This document shows, piece by piece, positions 46,613 to 53,812 of a stretch of 54,959 nt of DNA. Position 1 is the stretch's first letter. Every line of letters begins with the position of its first letter. The stretch comes from Oscillospiraceae bacterium. GTDB taxonomy: Bacteria; Bacillota; Clostridia; Oscillospirales; Acutalibacteraceae. Under the pieces are notes generated by a model. That model ran no database searches, had not been told where the DNA came from, and worked only from the letters and a program-made list of their open reading frames with translations. A program made the position numbers and the translations under genes. The stretch is from positions 1 to 54,959 of the forward strand of contig CADABX010000005.1 of assembly GCA_902786285.1 (NCBI GenBank), given 5' to 3'.

Positions 46613-46626
46613 AGATATTATAGCAC
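46613..46626 (-). promoter_or_regulatory. Extended -10 promoter of murA
   Basis: Leftward TGC-TATAAT (TATAAT at 46617-46622). The leader of about 115 nt contains a hairpin (GGGAT-AATCCC region, 46586-46602). Confidence 0.55.
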
Positions 46627-46747
46627 GGATTGTTACAAAAGAAAAGCCTTTTTGTTAAAAAATTTGAAAAAGATGGAAAGATTATGACAACCGTTTGTTT
46701 TCGTTCTTCCGTTCAGCGTTTGCGGTTTTCGGCAGGATATGCGGTGA

Positions 46748-46815
46748 TAAGGCCAAGAGCCAAGGGCCGAGGGATCAGGGGCCAGGGATTGGGGACTAGT
46801 GCAAAGTGCATAGTG
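46748..46815. repeat. GGCCAAGGG/AGTGCA low-complexity repeat tract
   Basis: Imperfect copies of GCCAAGGGCC followed by AGTGCAAAGTGCATAGTGA; related text occurs at 3010-3042, 35503-35526 and inverted at 47515-47547. Between 46625 and 46817 I see no gene. Confidence 0.5.
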
Positions 46816-46817
46816 AC

Positions 46818-46846
46818 TTGACAAACAAGGAGAAAACAGGTATAAT
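46818..46846 (+). promoter_or_regulatory. Perfect consensus promoter of the antisense RNA
   Basis: TTGACA (46818-46823), a 17-bp spacer and TATAAT (46841-46846). The sequence TTGACAAAC is shared with the opposing toxin promoter. Confidence 0.85.
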
Positions 46847-46852
46847 AAAACT

Positions 46853-46936
46853 GCAAGAGGGAACACCGTTAGACGGTTGTGTCCTGAACGTATTGAATAA
46901 CCGCTACGTTAGTCGGACGAGGGCGGTTATTTTTTT
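46853..46936 (+). ncRNA. Candidate antitoxin-type antisense RNA, about 84 nt
   Basis: Driven by a perfect promoter and ended by a stem-loop plus T run, this segment has no reading frame with a ribosome site. Near its 5' end (46859-46884) is a hairpin of GGA/TCC, ACA/TGT and CCGT/ACGG pairs with single-base bulges. Its 3' half is complementary to the end of the convergent mRNA for a 25-residue hydrophobic peptide. The geometry matches type I antitoxins such as RatA or RNA II of pAD1 par; function is inference. Confidence 0.65.
46896..46936. terminator. Terminator at the convergence point of toxin and antisense RNA
   Basis: A 9-bp perfect stem AATAACCGC/GCGGTTATT (46896-46904 with 46923-46931) with an 18-nt loop and a rightward T run to 46936. 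The toxin stop codon lies in the right arm. Leftward it lacks a long T run, so leftward termination may be partial. Confidence 0.7.
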
Positions 46937-47004
46937 ACTGCCAATATGTATCCGGTTGCGGATACAACGAGTAAAAAAGCCAGTATGAGCAAATATGCTT
47001 CCAT
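46927..47004 (-). CDS. Type I toxin-like hydrophobic peptide, 25 aa
   Basis: The peptide is one transmembrane helix with an acidic start (MEAY, then LLILAFLLVVSATGYILA) and a dibasic end (VKK), the usual make-up of TxpA/Fst/holin-like type I toxins that depolarise the membrane. AAGGAGG lies 9 nt before the ATG at 47004; an in-frame ATG at 47010 is too close to it. A perfect promoter lies about 160 bp upstream and the mRNA has a structured leader of about 130 nt with hairpins at 47111-47129, 47062-47100 and 47030-47044. A convergent antisense RNA covers the end of the gene. It does not match a toxin family I can name with certainty. Confidence 0.7.
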   Translation of the reverse strand: MEAYLLILAFLLVVSATGYILAVKK

Positions 47005-47029
47005 TGGCATCCTCCTCCTTTCCAAATCT

Positions 47030-47106
47030 CGGGCTTCTTGCCCGGTGGTTTGTAATCGGATGAGAACACAACCGCCTAACCTTCGTTAGGTATTCTTCTC
47101 TTGCAG
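47030..47106 (-). promoter_or_regulatory. Structured 5' leader of the toxin-like mRNA
   Basis: CCTAAC/GTTAGG (47075-47080 with 47085-47090) within an outer GAGAA/TTCTC stem, and CGGGC/GCCCG (47030-47034 with 47040-47044) just before the ribosome site. CTGCAAGAG and CGGTTGTGT in this leader also occur, same sense, at the start of the antisense RNA. Confidence 0.6.
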
Positions 47107-47143
47107 AAAACGGTACGCGGGGCGTATCGCTTTTTTCTTTTGC

Positions 47144-47172
47144 ATTATATCGAATGCGTCATGGTTTGTCAA
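47144..47172 (-). promoter_or_regulatory. Perfect consensus promoter of the toxin-like gene
   Basis: Leftward TTGACA (47167-47172), a 17-bp spacer and TATAAT (47144-47149). Confidence 0.85.
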
Positions 47173-47308
47173 GCGGATGGGCGCAGTTGACAGTCAGCCT
47201 GCAGCGCCGCTGTTCGGCGGCTGTCTGCTTCACCGATAACAATCCGTGGTCTGCACGTTCAAACCTCACTGCAACGCACCGTTGACGGCAAAGCACAACC
47301 TTGCCGGC

Positions 47309-47402
47309 CGCGCCCAGTCGATCGCTGATCGACACTACGGGCGCTGGGTTTTGTTTAACGTCCGCGCCCAGTCGCGCGGAGCGCAACGCTACGGGCGCTG
47401 TG
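47309..47402 (+). repeat. Two direct copies of a ~40-bp hairpin element
   Basis: GCGCCCAGTCG ... CTACGGGCGCTG occurs at 47309-47346 and 47364-47401; each pairs GCGCCC with GGGCGC. The rest of 47175-47550 holds no gene. Confidence 0.65.
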
Positions 47403-47550
47403 TTTGATGTTATATTTGCAGCACCGATCTCCGATTGGCACTGCAATTCTTCCTTCTTCCTTCTTCATTCCCTTCGCGGCGAATCGCTCACGGCAGCGCA
47501 CAGCGTCCGGCGCGTCACTATGCACTAGGCACTATGCACTGTGCACTAAA

Positions 47551-47574
47551 AAAAGCGCCCTCTCGGGCGCTTTT
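47551..47574 (-). terminator. Intrinsic terminator of the SCP2/transketolase cluster
   Basis: AAAAGCGCCC/GGGCGCTTTT with loop TCTC, followed leftward by seven T residues, 7 nt past the stop codon of the last gene. Confidence 0.88.
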
Positions 47575-47581
47575 GCTTTTC

Positions 47582-48385
47582 TTATTTCGCCAGATCGCCG
47601 ATGAGCAGCAGGAAATTGCCGAGCTGTGCACCGAATTCCGGGCCGCCGTCCATAATCAGCTTACCGCTTTTGACCGATTCCAGCATGTCCGCCGTGCCGA
47701 GCAAAATGCCCAGAGCACTCTGGAAGGAATCGAAGCGCAGGGTGAAGAACGGCATCGCGCGCTTGTATTCGCCGCGGCCGGCGCGGGATTTGCCCGCCTT
47801 GATGCGGATATACGCGGAGACCTCGGGATGGTCGTTGACCGCCAGCGCATAGACACGGTCGGGCGATTTGAGCGTCCATTCGTGAATATCCGGGTGGCCC
47901 ATCTTGTTGAGCTGGCTGATGCCGCTTGTGAGCAGATAGAACATGCACTTGACAAGCAGACGCTGGTCGTCTTCGCTTTCGGGCGCTTCGGTGGCGCCGA
48001 GGACGTTTGCCATCTTGAGCAGCACCATCACAAACGACACGAGCGTTTTGGCATACTTGAGACCGCGGATCTTCGGGATCGCGTCCAGCGTGATGTTGCC
48101 TTTGAAAAACGCGTTCAGCTTTTCCACGCTCTTGAACTCCAGCTCGATATGCGGCTCGTCGGCCAAACAGGTGTGGACGATCCATTCGCCGGAATTGACG
48201 ATGAAATGCATACCGACTTTGCCCTCCGGCACTTCGGGGTTCAGACAACTGACCTGGATCACGGCGTGGGCGTGCTCAAACTTTTTGGCAAGAGAGGGAA
48301 CCTCCGTTGCAAGCACCTTCACCAGAGGAAGCGCGGCGTTTAAGAATATTTTGTTGGAATATAACTCTTCCTGCGGAATCGCCAT
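47582..48385 (-). CDS. Tandem SCP2-like lipid-carrier protein B, 267 aa
   Basis: Two SCP2-type segments can be read: about residues 60-125 ('MHFIVNSGEWIVHTCLADEP', then 'LEFKSVEKLNAFFKGNITLD') and about 190-262 ('FFTLRFDSFQSALGILLGTA', then 'VKSGKLIMDGG'). SCP2 folds bind sterols, fatty acyl chains or other lipids in a cavity. It aligns along its length with protein A (52151-52912), including a shared middle motif 'KxMFYLxTxxISQ', so the two are diverged paralogues. GAGGAGG precedes the ATG at 48385, 19 nt after the transketolase; it ends the cluster. Domain call is moderate, ligand unknown. Confidence 0.75.
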   Translation of the reverse strand: MAIPQEELYSNKIFLNAALPLVKVLATEVPSLAKKFEHAHAVIQVSCLNPEVPEGKVGMHFIVNSGEWIVHTCLADEPHIELEFKSVEKLNAFFKGNITLDAIPKIRGLKYAKTLVSFVMVLLKMANVLGATEAPESEDDQRLLVKCMFYLLTSGISQLNKMGHPDIHEWTLKSPDRVYALAVNDHPEVSAYIRIKAGKSRAGRGEYKRAMPFFTLRFDSFQSALGILLGTADMLESVKSGKLIMDGGPEFGAQLGNFLLLIGDLAK

Positions 48386-48404
48386 GTTTCTTTCCTCCTC
48401 GTGA

Positions 48405-49415
48405 TTAGAATTCGTCGTCCCAGTTGTCGTCTTCTTCAAAGTCTTTCTTCATAACCTCGCGGACCGCGGAGATGATGCCGTTGGCGTCGATGCCGACTTC
48501 GCTCATGATATCCTCCTGCAGACCGATGGGTGCGAACTTATCCGGATGGCCGAGCATCTTGAACGCGCAGGCTTTGCCGGAATCGACAACCACTTCCGCC
48601 ACCGCGGAGCCAAGACCGCCGATGACGGAGTGGTCTTCAACGGTAATGATACGGCGGGTTTCCAGCACGGCCTTGATAATCGCGTCGCGGTCGATCGGCT
48701 TGATGGTGTGCATGTTCAGCACGCGCACCTTGAGGCCGTCGGCAGAATCCAGGAAGTTCGCAGCTTCTCTCGCCTGGAACACGCAGGAGCCGCAGGCGAT
48801 CACGGTGATGTCGGTGCCTTCGTGGACTTCCACAGCCTTGCCCACTTCGAAGCCGTAATCCTGGGAATCATACAGCACACGGTCGAATCCGCGGTTGATG
48901 CGGATATAGTAGGGGCCGAAGTTTTCATAGGCGGCGTTGACCGCGTTGGCGGTTTCATAGCCGTCCGCCGGCACGATCAGCGTCATGTTCGGCATGGCGC
49001 GGACGATCGCAAGGTCCACAATGGCGTGGTGGGTGGAGCCCGCCTGGCCGAAGGACGTGCCGGAATGGGTGGCGATGATTTTGGCGTTGACGTTCTGATA
49101 GCAGATGTCGGTGTGCATCTGGTCGCACGCACGCATGCTCGTGAACGCCGAGAAGCCGGAAAGGAACGGGGTCAGTCCCGCGCGGGCCATACCGGCAGCC
49201 ACGCCGAACATATCCTGCTCCGCGATACCCACGTTGATGACGCGTTCCGGACAGATTTTCAAAACGTCGCCGAGCTTGGTCGATTTTGCAAGGTCGGCAG
49301 TGATGGCAACGACCTTCGGGTCTTTTTGCATAATATCAGCGAGTGCTTTGCCGTAAATTTCAGCGGTTGCAACTTCGGTCTGATCGATTGCGTTATAAAC
49401 AAATCCGCCTGCCAT
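48405..49415 (-). CDS. Transketolase C-terminal section, 336 aa
   Basis: This is the pyrimidine-binding plus C-terminal domain half of a split transketolase: the catalytic Glu is in 'VINVGIAEQDMFGVAAGMA', 'SGFSAFTSMRACDQ' is the aromatic-ring site, and 'SVIGGLGSAVAEVV' is the C-domain. It pairs with the N-terminal subunit 2 nt upstream to form an active site shared between chains. It transfers two-carbon ketol units using thiamine diphosphate. A Glu/Asp-rich tail (DFEEDDNWDDEF) is unusual. Confidence 0.93.
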   Translation of the reverse strand: MAGGFVYNAIDQTEVATAEIYGKALADIMQKDPKVVAITADLAKSTKLGDVLKICPERVINVGIAEQDMFGVAAGMARAGLTPFLSGFSAFTSMRACDQMHTDICYQNVNAKIIATHSGTSFGQAGSTHHAIVDLAIVRAMPNMTLIVPADGYETANAVNAAYENFGPYYIRINRGFDRVLYDSQDYGFEVGKAVEVHEGTDITVIACGSCVFQAREAANFLDSADGLKVRVLNMHTIKPIDRDAIIKAVLETRRIITVEDHSVIGGLGSAVAEVVVDSGKACAFKMLGHPDKFAPIGLQEDIMSEVGIDANGIISAVREVMKKDFEEDDNWDDEF

Positions 49416-49417
49416 GA

Positions 49418-50296
49418 TTATTTGCCCTCCTTTTCTGCGCGCGCAACACGAGCCTTGTAGTCTTCCTCCAGCTGCTGGTTAAACCGCGCAAACGTGTCGT
49501 CGTCGATCGCCATGTAATGGCAGTGATAGTCGCCCGCAATTTCCTTGATGCCGGCGCCCTTCTGGGTGTCCATGAGGATGCAGGTCGGCGCACATTTTTC
49601 CTTGGAGCGTTCGATCGCAACGTCGATCGCATCGCACAGCTCGTTGATGTTGTTGCCGTCCACACAGATGGTGTTGAAGCCGAAGGCCACAAGCTTATCC
49701 TTGAGCGGTTCCAGCTTCATGACTTCCTCGGTCGGGCCGTCGATCATGCAATGGTTGCGGTCGATGAAGGTGATGCAGTTGGAAAGCTGGTAGTGGTTCA
49801 TCGTCATGAAGGCTTCCCAGTTGGAGCCTTCGCCCAGCTCGCCGTCGCCGGTGGCGACATAGGTCAGATAGCTCTTGCCGAGGATCCGGGCTGCCAGCGC
49901 GGTGCCGGCGGCGATGGAGGCACCGTGGCCGAGCGAACCGGTGGACGCGTCGACACCCACGACCTTGTTGGAATCGAGGTGCATGCCCATCTTGGAGCCG
50001 GACAGGTTGAAGGTCTTGAGCATTTCGGGATCGTTGAAGCCCTTGTCGCACAGCACCGGGGCGTAGGCGATGGCGGCGTGACCCTTGGACAGGATGAAGC
50101 GGTCTCTGTCTTCCCACTTCGGATCGTCGACCTTGATGTTGAGATACTTGTGATACAGCACGGTGAGCAGATCGAGGATGCTCAATCCGCCGCCGATGTG
50201 ACCGCTGCCTGCCCACATGGTGGTCTGCAGCGTGAGCTTGCGCAGCTCAAACGCTTTCTTTTCCAGGGCAAGCCATTCTTGTTTTGAAAGTGGCAT
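49418..50296 (-). CDS. Transketolase N-terminal section, 292 aa
   Basis: The thiamine-diphosphate motif GDGELGEGSNWEA with a later NHCMIDG segment and 'SGHIGGGLSILDLLTVLYH' are characteristic of the N-terminal half in split transketolases. GGAGG precedes the ATG at 50296. It is separated from the aminotransferase upstream by about 570 bp of repeats with no obvious promoter, so transcription may run through or start inside the repeat region. Participation in a non-housekeeping pathway is suggested by the flanking SCP2 and aminotransferase genes. Confidence 0.93.
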   Translation of the reverse strand: MPLSKQEWLALEKKAFELRKLTLQTTMWAGSGHIGGGLSILDLLTVLYHKYLNIKVDDPKWEDRDRFILSKGHAAIAYAPVLCDKGFNDPEMLKTFNLSGSKMGMHLDSNKVVGVDASTGSLGHGASIAAGTALAARILGKSYLTYVATGDGELGEGSNWEAFMTMNHYQLSNCITFIDRNHCMIDGPTEEVMKLEPLKDKLVAFGFNTICVDGNNINELCDAIDVAIERSKEKCAPTCILMDTQKGAGIKEIAGDYHCHYMAIDDDTFARFNQQLEEDYKARVARAEKEGK

Positions 50297-50352
50297 ACTG
50301 TTTTCCTCCAGACATAATGTTTTATTCGCACATCAGAACCCGAAACCGAAAT

Positions 50353-50384
<32 letters not shown>

Positions 50385-50420
50385 GTTGGACGCCGCGCAA
50401 AACGCGATGCGTCAAATGTG

Positions 50421-50530
50421 TTGCTGCGCAACGTGAAATATTTGCTGCGCAAATGTGAAATGGCTGCGCCGTGATATATTGGCTTCGCCAATATGAAATG
50501 TGCTTCGCACATTGTGGGACGCCGCCTGCG

Positions 50531-50532
<2 letters not shown>
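50421..50532. repeat. Array of mini-hairpins with GCTGCGC/GCTTCGC loops
   Basis: Six consecutive short palindromes (such as ATTTGCTGCGCAAAT, ATATTGGCTTCGCCAATAT, AATGTGCTTCGCACATT, GCCGCCTGCGGC) are separated by GTGAAAT-like linkers. GATGCGTCAAATGTG flanks both ends. No gene. Confidence 0.75.
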
Positions 50533-50850
<318 letters not shown>

Positions 50851-50869
50851 AACTTTTCTGAGCGAAGGC

Positions 50870-52138
50870 TCAGAAAAGTTCCGGGTGGTTCTTCGCAAGA
50901 ACCTTGAAGCATTCTTCGCCGACCTCGATCGTGTACTTGATATCCTTGTCGGTGAGGGACGCGTTCATGAAGTGGTTGTGGTGGCTGGCAAGGAAGATGC
51001 CGCGGCGCACCATTTCGGCGACCCATTCCTGATGCAGCACCATGCTGTCGTCGTTGGCGATGCGCAGATAGAACAGCGCCGGCGCGCCGGAGGTGACAAG
51101 GTCAAAGCCGTGTTCGGCGCCCGCCTTTTTGAGCCCTTCGGTCAGCTTGATGCCGTTTTCGCGGAACAGGGTCGGGGTGTCGAGCTTCTTCATCTTTTCG
51201 ATGCAGGCGATGCAGGCCGCAAACGGCACGGCAGACAGCCAGTAGGAGCCGGTATAGGACAGCGAAGACATGGCGCTCTTGAGGAATTCCTTGCCGCAGA
51301 TGGCGGACATATTGTAGCCGTTGGCAAGCGCTTTGCAGAAGCAGATCATGTCCGCTTCAAAGCCGAAGTAGTGGTCGGAGCCGGCAAGGTCCAGACGGAA
51401 GCCGGCGCGCACGTCGTCGATGATGAGGATGATGCCGTTCTTGGTGCAAAGCTCGCGGACCTTTTGCCAGAAGCCCTCAGCCGGGAAGGAGTTGTCATAG
51501 AAGTTGCCGTGGTCATAGGGCTGCGCGATCAGCGCGGCGATCTGATCCTTGTTGTCTTCAATCGCTTTTTCCAGCGCCGGAATATCGTTCCACGGGAGGA
51601 TGATGTTGTTGCACACGTCCTCTTCGAGCACGCCGGGATAGTCCTTTTTCATCTGCCACGGAGACACGCCGTGGTAGTAGCCCTTGAAGAAGATGATCTT
51701 TTTGCGGTGGGTATGGGCGCGGGCGGCCATCATGGCGCCCTGGGTGGCGTCGTTGCCGTTCTTTGCAAAGAACGCCCAGTCGGCGGAAGCGACGGTGTCG
51801 ACCAACAGATCGGCGCAGTCCACGGTCACGCTCATCGGCGTGGTGGTGCAGTTGCCGGCTTCAAGCTGCTTTTTGGCGGCGGCGTCCACGTCGGGGTCGT
51901 TGTAGCCCAAAACGTTCGGGCCGTAGGCGCACATATAGTCGATGTACTTGTTGCCGTCCACGTCCCAGATGTAGGAGCCCTTCGCTTTGGCTGCGAACAG
52001 GGGCCAGTTGGACACGGGGATGAACTGACCTTCCGCCGGGCCGAGGTGGCCGTAGATGCCGGACGGAATGATCTTGGTGGCCTTGGTAAAGAGCTCTCTG
52101 CTCTTTTCATGGTTTTCAATGATGGGAATGTTTGCCAT
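50870..52138 (-). CDS. Class III PLP aminotransferase (glutamate-1-semialdehyde aminomutase-like), 422 aa
   Basis: Fold-type I aminotransferase with 'NGNDATQGAMMAARAHTHRKKIIFFKGYYHG' (phosphate site), 'LIIDDVRAGFRLDLAG' (Asp against pyridine) and the Schiff-base Lys in 'MICFCKALANGYNMSAICG'. It resembles HemL-like enzymes, but no hem genes are nearby, so a transaminase or aminomutase acting on a sugar- or lipid-derived carbonyl is more likely than tetrapyrrole synthesis; that is inference. AAGGAGG precedes the ATG. It lies 12 nt after SCP2-like gene A. Confidence 0.88.
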   Translation of the reverse strand: MANIPIIENHEKSRELFTKATKIIPSGIYGHLGPAEGQFIPVSNWPLFAAKAKGSYIWDVDGNKYIDYMCAYGPNVLGYNDPDVDAAAKKQLEAGNCTTTPMSVTVDCADLLVDTVASADWAFFAKNGNDATQGAMMAARAHTHRKKIIFFKGYYHGVSPWQMKKDYPGVLEEDVCNNIILPWNDIPALEKAIEDNKDQIAALIAQPYDHGNFYDNSFPAEGFWQKVRELCTKNGIILIIDDVRAGFRLDLAGSDHYFGFEADMICFCKALANGYNMSAICGKEFLKSAMSSLSYTGSYWLSAVPFAACIACIEKMKKLDTPTLFRENGIKLTEGLKKAGAEHGFDLVTSGAPALFYLRIANDDSMVLHQEWVAEMVRRGIFLASHHNHFMNASLTDKDIKYTIEVGEECFKVLAKNHPELF

Positions 52139-52150
52139 ACGAACGCCTCC

Positions 52151-52912
52151 TTATGCTAAATACAGTGCAACTCTGTCGAGAATGCGGTTGAGATTGTCGA
52201 TCATATTGATCAGGCCGTGCATTTCGATCGTGCCTTCGCCGATGCAGGCAACGGCGTTGACCTTGCCGTCAAACAGATCGCGGGCGAGCTGGATGGAGCC
52301 GAACTCCATCTTGGAGCGGAAGGACGCCGGCTTTTGCTTGATGGTGACCAGATGGTGGTCCTTGACGCGGATCGTGGCGGCCACGGAATCCTTGATGCCC
52401 ATTTCGATGATGCCGTCGGGAATATTGGACGCCGAGAAGGTGCCGATGGAATCGTTGTTGGCGATCTGGGAGATGGCGACGGTGATCAGATAGAACATCA
52501 GCTTCGTGCTGGTTTCAAAGAACACGGGGTCCTTGAGATCCTCTTCGCTCGCGCGCAGATACTTCGTCAGGATGTCGGTCAGCTTCATAAAGTTTTTGAG
52601 CAAAAAGCCGATCTTGTGAAAGCCCTTGACGGGGATCGGGGTCACCGTGCCGTCGATCATACCGTTGAACTTTTCGCAAGAACCGAACGGCAGCAGCACG
52701 GTCGCCTTCGGGTCCACGCCCTGTTCCATCCGGCAGCGGCCGCCCTTGAAGGTCAGCGTTGCGCTCGGCCCGCCCTTGACGGAAAACGCAATCGAGACGG
52801 GCTTTTTCACCTGTGCCAGCGCGCTCGCCTCGGCATCCAGCTCGCAAAGATTTTCCAGCGTGCCGAGAATCCCGTAGAGGTTGATGTACGCTAAGGTTTT
52901 TGCATTTGTCAT
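52151..52912 (-). CDS. Tandem SCP2-like lipid-carrier protein A, 253 aa
   Basis: The first SCP2-type unit reads 'FSVKGGPSATLTFKGGRCRM' then 'ATVLLPFGSCEKFNGMIDGT' (about residues 40-100). A second, shorter unit reads 'KMEFGSIQLARDLFDGKVNA' then 'GEGTIEMHGLINMIDNLNRI' (about 190-245). No signal peptide is present, so it acts in the cytoplasm. It is the first gene of the cluster, from a promoter at 52978-53006, with GGAGG before the ATG at 52912. It is a paralogue of protein B. Confidence 0.75.
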   Translation of the reverse strand: MTNAKTLAYINLYGILGTLENLCELDAEASALAQVKKPVSIAFSVKGGPSATLTFKGGRCRMEQGVDPKATVLLPFGSCEKFNGMIDGTVTPIPVKGFHKIGFLLKNFMKLTDILTKYLRASEEDLKDPVFFETSTKLMFYLITVAISQIANNDSIGTFSASNIPDGIIEMGIKDSVAATIRVKDHHLVTIKQKPASFRSKMEFGSIQLARDLFDGKVNAVACIGEGTIEMHGLINMIDNLNRILDRVALYLA

Positions 52913-52977
52913 AATAGTTCCTCCTTGTCGTTTCCTTGTCTGCAAAAACGCGGAAACACGCCAATATAGTTGTATTT

Positions 52978-53006
52978 ATTTTAACAAAAATACGGCGAAG
53001 TGTCAA
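52978..53006 (-). promoter_or_regulatory. Promoter of the SCP2-aminotransferase cluster
   Basis: Leftward TTGACA (53001-53006), a 17-bp spacer and TAAAAT (52978-52983), in an AT-rich segment. Confidence 0.75.
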
Positions 53007-53102
53007 TGCTTGTTTAACAATTATAACAAATTCGTGCAAAAATTCGTACAGCTTTTAGCAGAATGCACAAAGCGCCGCACGGCAGGGCCGAGGCCCTAAA
53101 CG

Positions 53103-53142
53103 ACACAACCGCCCTCCCTTGCGGAAGAGCGGCTGTGTTTTG
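53103..53142. terminator. Probable terminator between UspA-like gene and SCP2 cluster
   Basis: ACACAACCGC/GCGGCTGTGT (53103-53112 with 53129-53138, one mismatch) with short T runs. Confidence 0.5.
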
Positions 53143-53201
53143 GAGAGGAAAAGAAAATGAAAACAACAAGCAAGGAAATCCTTGCGAAGAGGATGGCGGG
53201 A

Positions 53202-53627
53202 TTATTTGGTGAATACGGGATCGTTTTTGAGCGGCAGCATGTTATAGATATTGCCGTCCTGCGCCACCATGCTGACCGGCACGTCCGGCACCAGCAGATG
53301 CAGCGTGGAAACAAACGCGTTGCTGTTTTCGCCCGGGAAGCCCGTGACCAGCAGCGTCGGGTGCTCCTTGGAAATATGCGCCGCCACGGTGAGCACCGGG
53401 TCGTCGCTGAAATAAACAGCCATCTGTCCGCCCGCGTTCTGGGCGAAGGAAAAAAGCTTTTCGAGTGTGGCGGGTTCGTTTTTGCTGAAATTCGCGGAGA
53501 TCGGCAGCACGGAGATCACTTCCAGCGCCGCCCGGTTCTTTTCGGCGAGCACGCGGCCCGCTTCCACCAGCGTTTGAGAGGATTCCTGTGGGGTGACGCA
53601 GACGAGAACGGTTTTTTGTGCTTTCAT
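53202..53627 (-). CDS. Universal stress protein-like (UspA fold) protein, 141 aa
   Basis: The beginning 'KTVLVCVTPQESSQTLVEAGRVLAEKN' and the alternating beta/alpha pattern ('ALEVISVLPIS', 'PTLLVTGFPGENSNAFVSTL', 'VPVSMVAQDG') match the UspA/KdpD-like nucleotide-binding fold. The usual ATP loop G-x2-G-x9-G-S/T is reduced to 'GFPGENSNAF', so nucleotide binding is uncertain. GGAGG precedes the ATG. It is divergent from the epimerase-like gene. Confidence 0.7.
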   Translation of the reverse strand: MKAQKTVLVCVTPQESSQTLVEAGRVLAEKNRAALEVISVLPISANFSKNEPATLEKLFSFAQNAGGQMAVYFSDDPVLTVAAHISKEHPTLLVTGFPGENSNAFVSTLHLLVPDVPVSMVAQDGNIYNMLPLKNDPVFTK

Positions 53628-53699
53628 ATGAGCACCTCCTTACTACGCCTATATCATACCGAAAATACTTAAAAACTTCCTAAAACAGATGCAACGAAT

Positions 53700-53720
53700 T
53701 TCTTAAGATTCGTTTAAGAA
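53700..53720. promoter_or_regulatory. Operator-like inverted repeat between divergent genes
   Basis: TTCTTAA-N7-TTAAGAA lies 26 bp before the -35 of the epimerase-like gene and 73 bp before the UspA-like start codon. Regulator unknown. Confidence 0.45.
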
Positions 53721-53746
53721 CAGATTGTGAAATTTTGACTTTTCTG

Positions 53747-53775
53747 TTGACACTCCGGGGAAAAACCGCTATGAT
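53747..53775 (+). promoter_or_regulatory. Promoter of the epimerase-like gene
   Basis: TTGACA (53747-53752), a 17-bp spacer and TATGAT (53770-53775). Confidence 0.8.
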
Positions 53776-53812
53776 GTAATCAAACGAAAACAGCAAACAG
53801 GAGGAATGACCC

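Noticed and set aside
46630-46821. 63-codon rightward frame before the toxin-like locus
   Set aside because: Runs through low-complexity GGCCAAGGG text and has no ribosome site.
46818-47172. Insertion sequence with terminal inverted repeats
   Set aside because: The inverted similarity is explained by two facing promoters and leaders; no transposase or target duplication is seen.
50870-52138. hemL (glutamate-1-semialdehyde aminomutase) for haem synthesis
   Set aside because: Family similarity is real, but no other tetrapyrrole gene is nearby and the context is transketolase and SCP2; a specific hemL call is not supported.
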